A DNA stretch of 9,145 bases, taken from positions 1-9,145 of the forward strand of contig DUFL01000060.1 in NCBI GenBank assembly GCA_013331965.1. The letters are read 5' to 3'. The translations under genes and the position numbers were made by a program. The DNA comes from Candidatus Woesearchaeota archaeon (lineage in GTDB: Archaea > Nanobdellota > Nanobdellia > Woesearchaeales > UBA10107). Under the pieces are notes generated by a model, which saw nothing but the letters and a program-made list of their open reading frames with translations, was not told the origin of the DNA and made no database searches. How positions within the stretch are numbered: the first letter of the stretch is position 1; the number at the start of each line of letters is the position of its first letter. Positions 7,417-9,145 of this stretch are shown piece after piece.

Positions 7417-8159
7417 TTTGATAATTCCTTGCATCTTTTATCCAATTGCTCTGTTAATTTATTTCCTATAAATTTGCCTTTGAAAAAATCAACTTTTGCG
7501 GCGATTGAGATTTTGTCTCCTAACGCTCTTGCCATCTTTCCTTTATTTATTGGTCTTACTTTTGAAACTAACGCACTTTCATGCAATATTCCGTATTTTG
7601 GAGGAAGATTGTTTTTATTTCTTAAATGCCTGAACAAAGCTTTTTCCGCTCCTAAAATCTGTATTGTTGAAGCCGGGAATTTTGAAAGCCTTTCCAATGA
7701 GCCAGCTAAAGAAATTAATTTTGCTCCTATTAAAACTCCTGCTGTTGCTGCTATGTTAGGGGCGACTTTTTTCATCATGGATTCAAGATATGCTTCCTGT
7801 TCTTTGCTTAATTCATACAACAATTTGATATGTTTTGCCAGATTGAATATAGCATCAAGGTCTGATTTTGGCAGGTCAGCACCCATTGTGTCTTTTACCT
7901 TGATTTCTCTCAATAAATCTTCTTTCTTTCTTGTCAGAATTAACGTTACAAACCTGAAATGGTCTTCAGTCGCATGAGAAAACTCAGGATTGTACAGTTC
8001 ATACCATTCTCTCAGTCTTTTAACCAAAAGATTGATTGCTTTATCTAACTCATCCAGGCCTGTACTTGCCTGCAAGACCAGCCAGTCTTCAGTTACAGCC
8101 GCCTTCAGCTTCTCCCGGACATCGATTATGGCTTGTTCCCTAAGCTTCTGTAAATCCAT
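7413..8159 (-). CDS. nop5: Nop5 (Nop56/58 family) C/D sRNP core protein, short form without N-terminal domain
   Basis: Scaffold protein of the archaeal box C/D sRNP, which bridges fibrillarin and the L7Ae-bound guide RNA. The 248 residues open with the segment that precedes the coiled coil in longer homologues (REKLKAAVTEDWLVLQA, LDKAINLLVKRLREWYELYNPEF). The coiled-coil region follows (about 62-125), then the Nop domain: PNIAATAGVLIGAKLI (134-149), GAEKALFRHL (170-179), PPKYGILHES (186-195) and GKMARALGDKISIAAKVDFF (207-226). The roughly 100-residue fibrillarin-binding domain found at the start of long Nop5 proteins (about 400 residues in Pyrococcus) is absent. The start is well anchored: the TATA box is at -31 and an in-frame TAA lies at 8186-8184, nine codons upstream. 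It is the first gene of the nop5-flpA-cysS operon, and its TGA stop overlaps the flpA start. Confidence 0.93.
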   Translation of the reverse strand: MDLQKLREQAIIDVREKLKAAVTEDWLVLQASTGLDELDKAINLLVKRLREWYELYNPEFSHATEDHFRFVTLILTRKKEDLLREIKVKDTMGADLPKSDLDAIFNLAKHIKLLYELSKEQEAYLESMMKKVAPNIAATAGVLIGAKLISLAGSLERLSKFPASTIQILGAEKALFRHLRNKNNLPPKYGILHESALVSKVRPINKGKMARALGDKISIAAKVDFFKGKFIGNKLTEQLDKRCKELSK

Positions 8160-8182
8160 AGAAATAGACTGGTTTAAAGTGA

Positions 8183-8190
8183 TTTATAAA
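8183..8190 (-). promoter_or_regulatory. TATA box of the nop5-flpA-cysS operon
   Basis: TTTATAAA (self-complementary) with its first minus-strand base 31 nt before the nop5 ATG at 8159. No Shine-Dalgarno sequence occurs in the stretch to the ATG (CACTTTAAACCAGTCTATTTCT), which points to a leaderless message. An in-frame TAA overlaps the box, which rules out a longer nop5 reading frame. Confidence 0.65.
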
Positions 8191-8379
8191 GGTATTGGGT
8201 TTATTTTGAATATGTTGAAAGTTGGCGCCTGCGCGGCTAGCTATGTTAGCTTTTAACGGTTTTTTAGTTTATAATAATTAAAACGAAAATCCGGCATGGG
8301 TACGGCGTATTTTGGACGCTAACTTTATTCTTGAATAACTTACTGCACGGACAGTAAATAGAATATTTATGAGAATTCC
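8191..8379. other. Non-coding gap with GC-rich islands and inverted repeats
   Basis: I see no convincing reading frame. Two GC-rich islands stand out in otherwise AT-rich DNA: 8224-8241 (GGCGCCTGCGCGGCTAGC) and 8291-8319. Small inverted repeats: AGCTA/TAGCT (8239-8243 with 8247-8251), GTTAGC/GCTAAC (8245-8250 with 8318-8323), TTTTAA/TTAAAA (8251-8256 with 8278-8283) and GCGT/ACGC (8305-8308 with 8316-8319). TTTATAAT at 8268-8275 (ATTATAAA on the other strand) could serve as a TATA box in either direction. No clear C box (RTGATGA) and D box (CTGA) pair and no tRNA fold were found. It may hold a small RNA or just untranslated flanks. Confidence 0.3.
8340..8357 (-). other. Hairpin downstream of pyrH
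   Basis: A perfect 6-bp inverted repeat with a 6-nt loop, TTACTG-TCCGTG-CAGTAA on the minus strand, starts 23 nt after the pyrH stop codon. It could be a 3'-end or RNA-stability structure. No T-run follows it directly, so it is not a classical terminator by eye. Confidence 0.25.
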
Positions 8380-9054
8380 CTAACTGATAACAGTTCCTTT
8401 GAACTTCTTTCCTAAAATGACATTTTCCAAATTATCCATTCCCTTCAAGATAACCGTCTTAATCTTGTGCTTCTTTATTATTTTCGCTCCACTTTGGTCA
8501 AGAACGAAATGCTGTCCTGCCTTGAACTTGATTTTCGAGACTATCTTCCAAAAATCATCAAATGATATCTTTGGAATGAATTTTGCATCCTTATGTGTTT
8601 TCGGATTTTTGTCGAACAACCCGTCAACATCAGTCACATTTATGAACATCTCTGCTTTAAGATAATTAGAGACCTGGGCAGCGGTCGCGTCACTTGTCAT
8701 TTTTGGATGAAATCCTAATGCGCCAATCACCACAACATTCCTTTTCCTTAATTCCTGTTTTACCTCTTTTAATGAATCAGGCATCAGTACATTTTCGTGT
8801 ATTATCAAAGATACCAGTGTTGCATTGAGTTTAGTTGCTCTAACTCCCGCTAAAGAAGAAAAATAATCAGATACTCCAAAATGCTTTGCTGCTTTGATAT
8901 AGTCTCTTGCCGGCTTTCCGCCGCCGCAGACAATGACCAATTTATTTTTTTTTGACAGTTTAGAAACAGTTTTCTTCAGTTGTTTCAGAAAAGAAATATC
9001 AATCTTGCCGGGAACAATAGCACTTCCTCCGACCGAGAGGATATATGTTTTCAT
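8380..9054 (-). CDS. pyrH: Uridylate kinase, archaeal type (amino acid kinase fold)
   Basis: Phosphorylates UMP to UDP with ATP, feeding UTP/CTP synthesis in the cytoplasm. At 224 residues it has the usual length for archaeal UMP kinase. Amino acid kinase marks: the N-terminal glycine-rich strand turn S7-VGGS11; CGGGKPARDYI (43-53), where nucleotide-phosphate binding occurs in the family; GFHPKMTSDATAA (114-126), matching the archaeal UMPK block that contacts UMP; NVTDVDGLFDKNP (139-151), the ATP-side motif; and FKAGQHFVLDQSGAKII (177-193), the counterpart of KAGxxxVxDxxAAKII. The start is ATG 9054 with a TATA box at -30. It is a single-gene unit on the minus strand, separated from nop5 by 220 bp. 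Other amino acid kinase family members (isopentenyl phosphate, acetylglutamate, aspartate kinases) fit the middle motifs less well. Confidence 0.9.
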   Translation of the reverse strand: MKTYILSVGGSAIVPGKIDISFLKQLKKTVSKLSKKNKLVIVCGGGKPARDYIKAAKHFGVSDYFSSLAGVRATKLNATLVSLIIHENVLMPDSLKEVKQELRKRNVVVIGALGFHPKMTSDATAAQVSNYLKAEMFINVTDVDGLFDKNPKTHKDAKFIPKISFDDFWKIVSKIKFKAGQHFVLDQSGAKIIKKHKIKTVILKGMDNLENVILGKKFKGTVIS

Positions 9055-9076
9055 ACATCATTTTTAGCGGCTATGC

Positions 9077-9084
9077 TTTATAAA
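9077..9084 (-). promoter_or_regulatory. TATA box of pyrH
   Basis: TTTATAAA with its first minus-strand base exactly 30 nt before the pyrH ATG (9054), preceded by GTAAAGT. The stretch to the ATG (GCATAGCCGCTAAAAATGATGT) has no Shine-Dalgarno sequence. The spacing predicts a leaderless mRNA. Confidence 0.65.
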
Positions 9085-9145
9085 ACTTTACACGAACTAA
9101 GCAAAAACACAGACCAGACAATAGTAAAAATACCAGCAAACTAAG

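Noticed and set aside
7402..7977. 191-residue open frame antisense to nop5
   Set aside because: The opposite strand encodes clear Nop-domain motifs; the antisense frame has no TATA box at the right distance and no familiar motif.
8160..8379. Box C/D guide RNA or tRNA in the gap beside nop5
   Set aside because: Only partial C-box-like GTGATTT and no paired D box were found, and no cloverleaf or T-loop consensus; left as an unassigned structured region.
9073..9144. 23-codon ATG frame on the plus strand upstream of pyrH
   Set aside because: Its start overlaps the pyrH promoter region and it has no promoter of its own; a frame this short is expected by chance.
1..9145. CRISPR array, insertion sequence, prophage or defence system
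   Set aside because: No regularly spaced repeats, transposase, integrase or defence-type genes; all but one gene are recognisable housekeeping genes.

Overview
This AT-rich window looks like chromosomal DNA from an archaeon, probably a reduced-genome lineage of the DPANN type (Woesearchaeota/Pacearchaeota-like). The archaeal evidence is a Nop5-fibrillarin gene pair for box C/D RNA-guided methylation, an archaeal-type UMP kinase, an archaeal-type valyl-tRNA synthetase, archaeal TATA boxes, and a PCNA-binding tail on the DNA polymerase. The DPANN assignment is inference from compact genes and style; there is no rRNA or other marker here to prove it.

Layout, left to right. (1) 34-2376, minus: a family B DNA polymerase of 780 residues that resembles bacterial DNA polymerase II (E. 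coli PolB) throughout, but ends in an archaeal PIP box. (2) 2377-2491: a short divergent promoter region with two TATA boxes, an 8-bp palindrome and three tandem TTAARRGC motifs. (3) 2492-4897, plus: valyl-tRNA synthetase. (4) 4930-5436, plus: a 168-residue protein that I do not recognise. Its TATA box begins 3 nt after the valS stop, and its 3' end overlaps cysS tail-to-tail by 44 bp. (5) 8159 down to 5393, minus: a tightly coupled operon nop5-flpA-cysS with ATGA start/stop overlaps. (6) 8160-8379: a non-coding gap with GC-rich islands and small inverted repeats. (7) 9054 down to 8380, minus: UMP kinase, with its promoter in the right-hand flank.

Almost everything is housekeeping: replication or repair synthesis, tRNA charging (Val, Cys), rRNA/tRNA 2'-O-methylation and pyrimidine nucleotide supply. 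The most consistent signal outside the genes is promoter geometry. All five transcription-unit starts have a TATA-like 8-mer whose first base lies 30 or 31 nt before the A of the start codon, which predicts leaderless mRNAs. This rule also fixes the starts of polB, the unknown gene and nop5.

Points worth a second look: the Pol II-type polymerase with a PCNA tail; a Nop5 that lacks the fibrillarin-binding N-terminal domain even though fibrillarin is the next gene; a cysteinyl-tRNA synthetase with Asp where a zinc-binding Cys is usual; and the unknown 168-residue protein. I see no mobile elements, CRISPR arrays, tRNAs or rRNAs. No coding gap exceeds 300 bases.
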